33,902 bases of DNA from Bacteroidota bacterium (lineage in GTDB: Bacteria > Bacteroidota > Bacteroidia > NS11-12g > UBA955). The stretch covers positions 1 through 33,902 of the forward strand of contig JAURGZ010000017.1 of NCBI GenBank assembly GCA_030833525.1, in the 5' to 3' direction. The position numbers and the translations under genes are program-made. The notes beneath the pieces are model-generated. The model was given only the letters and a program-made list of their open reading frames with translations. It did not search any database and was not told the origin of the DNA. Below are positions 33,367-33,902 of this stretch, piece by piece. Numbering within the stretch: position 1 is the stretch's first letter; each line of letters starts with the position of its first letter.

Positions 33367-33461
33367 GAACCGCTGGGGTTCATTTTCTTCAAATCTACAA
33401 CATAGGGGAAGATGCACTGCCACAAGGGCTGAAAAATCGATGGGACTGCAATTCTGTCAGT

Positions 33462-33902
33462 CTATTTGCGAAATTCCAACAGGGCTTGACCCACTCGGTA
33501 AGCATCTTCAAAGCTGTTGTACATGGGTACGGGTGCCATGCGAATCACATTGGGTTCACGCCAGTCAGCTACAATGCCCTTGGACTCCAAAAAGTCGAAC
33601 AATGACTTTCCGTTTTCGTCGCTTAATAGTGAGAGTTGAGCACCTCGAGACTCCGGGGTGATGATGCTCAAGTGCAGATCGGGATTCTGCGACACAGCCT
33701 CTTGAATGACAAACTCCAAATAGGAGGTTAGCGCTTTGCTTTTGGAGCGAAGTTGGGCCATTCCAGCCTTGTGAAACAATTCTAAACTCGCCAAATGAAC
33801 GGCCATGCCGAAGACAGGGGCATTGCTAAGTTGCCAACCCGCTGCACCTGGCTCTGGGATGTAGCCTCTTTTCATCAAGAAGCGCACGTCTTCTTTGTGG
33901 CC
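33462..33902 (-). CDS. kynU: Kynureninase, C-terminal part (runs off the window)
   Basis: The last 146 residues are visible and the frame is open to the window edge. Kynureninase is a PLP enzyme that splits kynurenine to anthranilate and alanine (or 3-hydroxykynurenine to 3-hydroxyanthranilate for NAD synthesis). Recognisable C-terminal signatures: GWQLSNAPVF, the conserved RGAQLSLL (substrate/PLP-site arginine region), and GIVADWREPNVIRMAPVPMYNSFEDA. The catalytic PLP lysine lies outside the window. The 118 nt between this stop codon and ftsH hold only the ftsH promoter region and no strong terminator. Confidence 0.92.
   Translation of the reverse strand, partial: GHKEDVRFLMKRGYIPEPGAAGWQLSNAPVFGMAVHLASLELFHKAGMAQLRSKSKALTSYLEFVIQEAVSQNPDLHLSIITPESRGAQLSLLSDENGKSLFDFLESKGIVADWREPNVIRMAPVPMYNSFEDAYRVGQALLEFRK

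Noticed and set aside
33367-33381. Inverted repeat GAACC/GGTTC upstream of the ftsH -7 box as an operator
   Set aside because: Only 5-bp arms, and such repeats are common by chance. It is noted with the promoter but not called as a site.

Overview
The window looks like ordinary chromosome of a Bacteroidota bacterium. I would guess Flavobacteriales or a Saprospiria/Chitinophagia-like lineage, but the order is not certain. The evidence is: type IX secretion (T9SS) C-terminal domains on two exported proteins, a DUF1800/DUF1501 pair, a CTC-type L25, a DUF1684 lipoprotein, almost no Shine-Dalgarno sequences, and repeated promoter -7 boxes of the Bacteroidota form TAnnTTTG. Base composition is near half G+C. 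I see no rRNA, CRISPR array, insertion sequence, prophage or integrase. Genes are packed tightly, with 1-4 nt overlaps or gaps inside operons and convergent pairs that share stop-codon bases.

Layout. 1-360: a partial winged-helix ORF, a terminator, and tRNA-fMet and tRNA-Glu on the minus strand behind a good promoter. 441-2147: a small exported barrel-like protein, convergent with rsfS, which is divergent from birA. 2212-5414: DUF1800 and DUF1501 proteins, the second with both a Tat signal and a T9SS sorting domain. 5514-7235: tRNA-Gln, prs and L25. 7444-10614: sod, pnuC, an AlbA_2/Schlafen-type protein and an M16 protease. 10654-17727: a plus-strand run of nrnA, an FKBP-like lipoprotein, rfbB, cysS, rsmE, purD and a DUF502 membrane protein. 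17795-20059: exbB, exbD and a PagL-like lipid A deacylase. 24768-20065 (minus): ABC exporter, TPR protein and outer-membrane barrel. 24821-28713: comF and a 1052-residue Calx-beta/T9SS surface protein. 28710-31225: a DUF1684 lipoprotein divergent from a second ABC exporter. 31226-33902 (minus): ftsH and the 3' part of kynU.

Most genes are housekeeping: translation (rsfS, L25, cysS, rsmE, tRNAs), nucleotide supply (prs, purD, nrnA), cofactors (birA, pnuC, kynU), oxidative stress (sod) and membrane quality control (ftsH). The accessory content is envelope-related. I do not see a clear new defence or mobile system. The strongest unusual signal is regulatory. At nine start codons a TAnnTTTG or near-TAnnTTTG box ends only 4-6 nt before the start, which predicts leaderless or nearly leaderless mRNAs, including two back-to-back divergent pairs. 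The second most interesting point is the Tat-plus-T9SS DUF1501 protein beside a signal-less DUF1800 partner. The third is the operon coupling an ABC exporter to a periplasmic TPR protein and an outer-membrane barrel.
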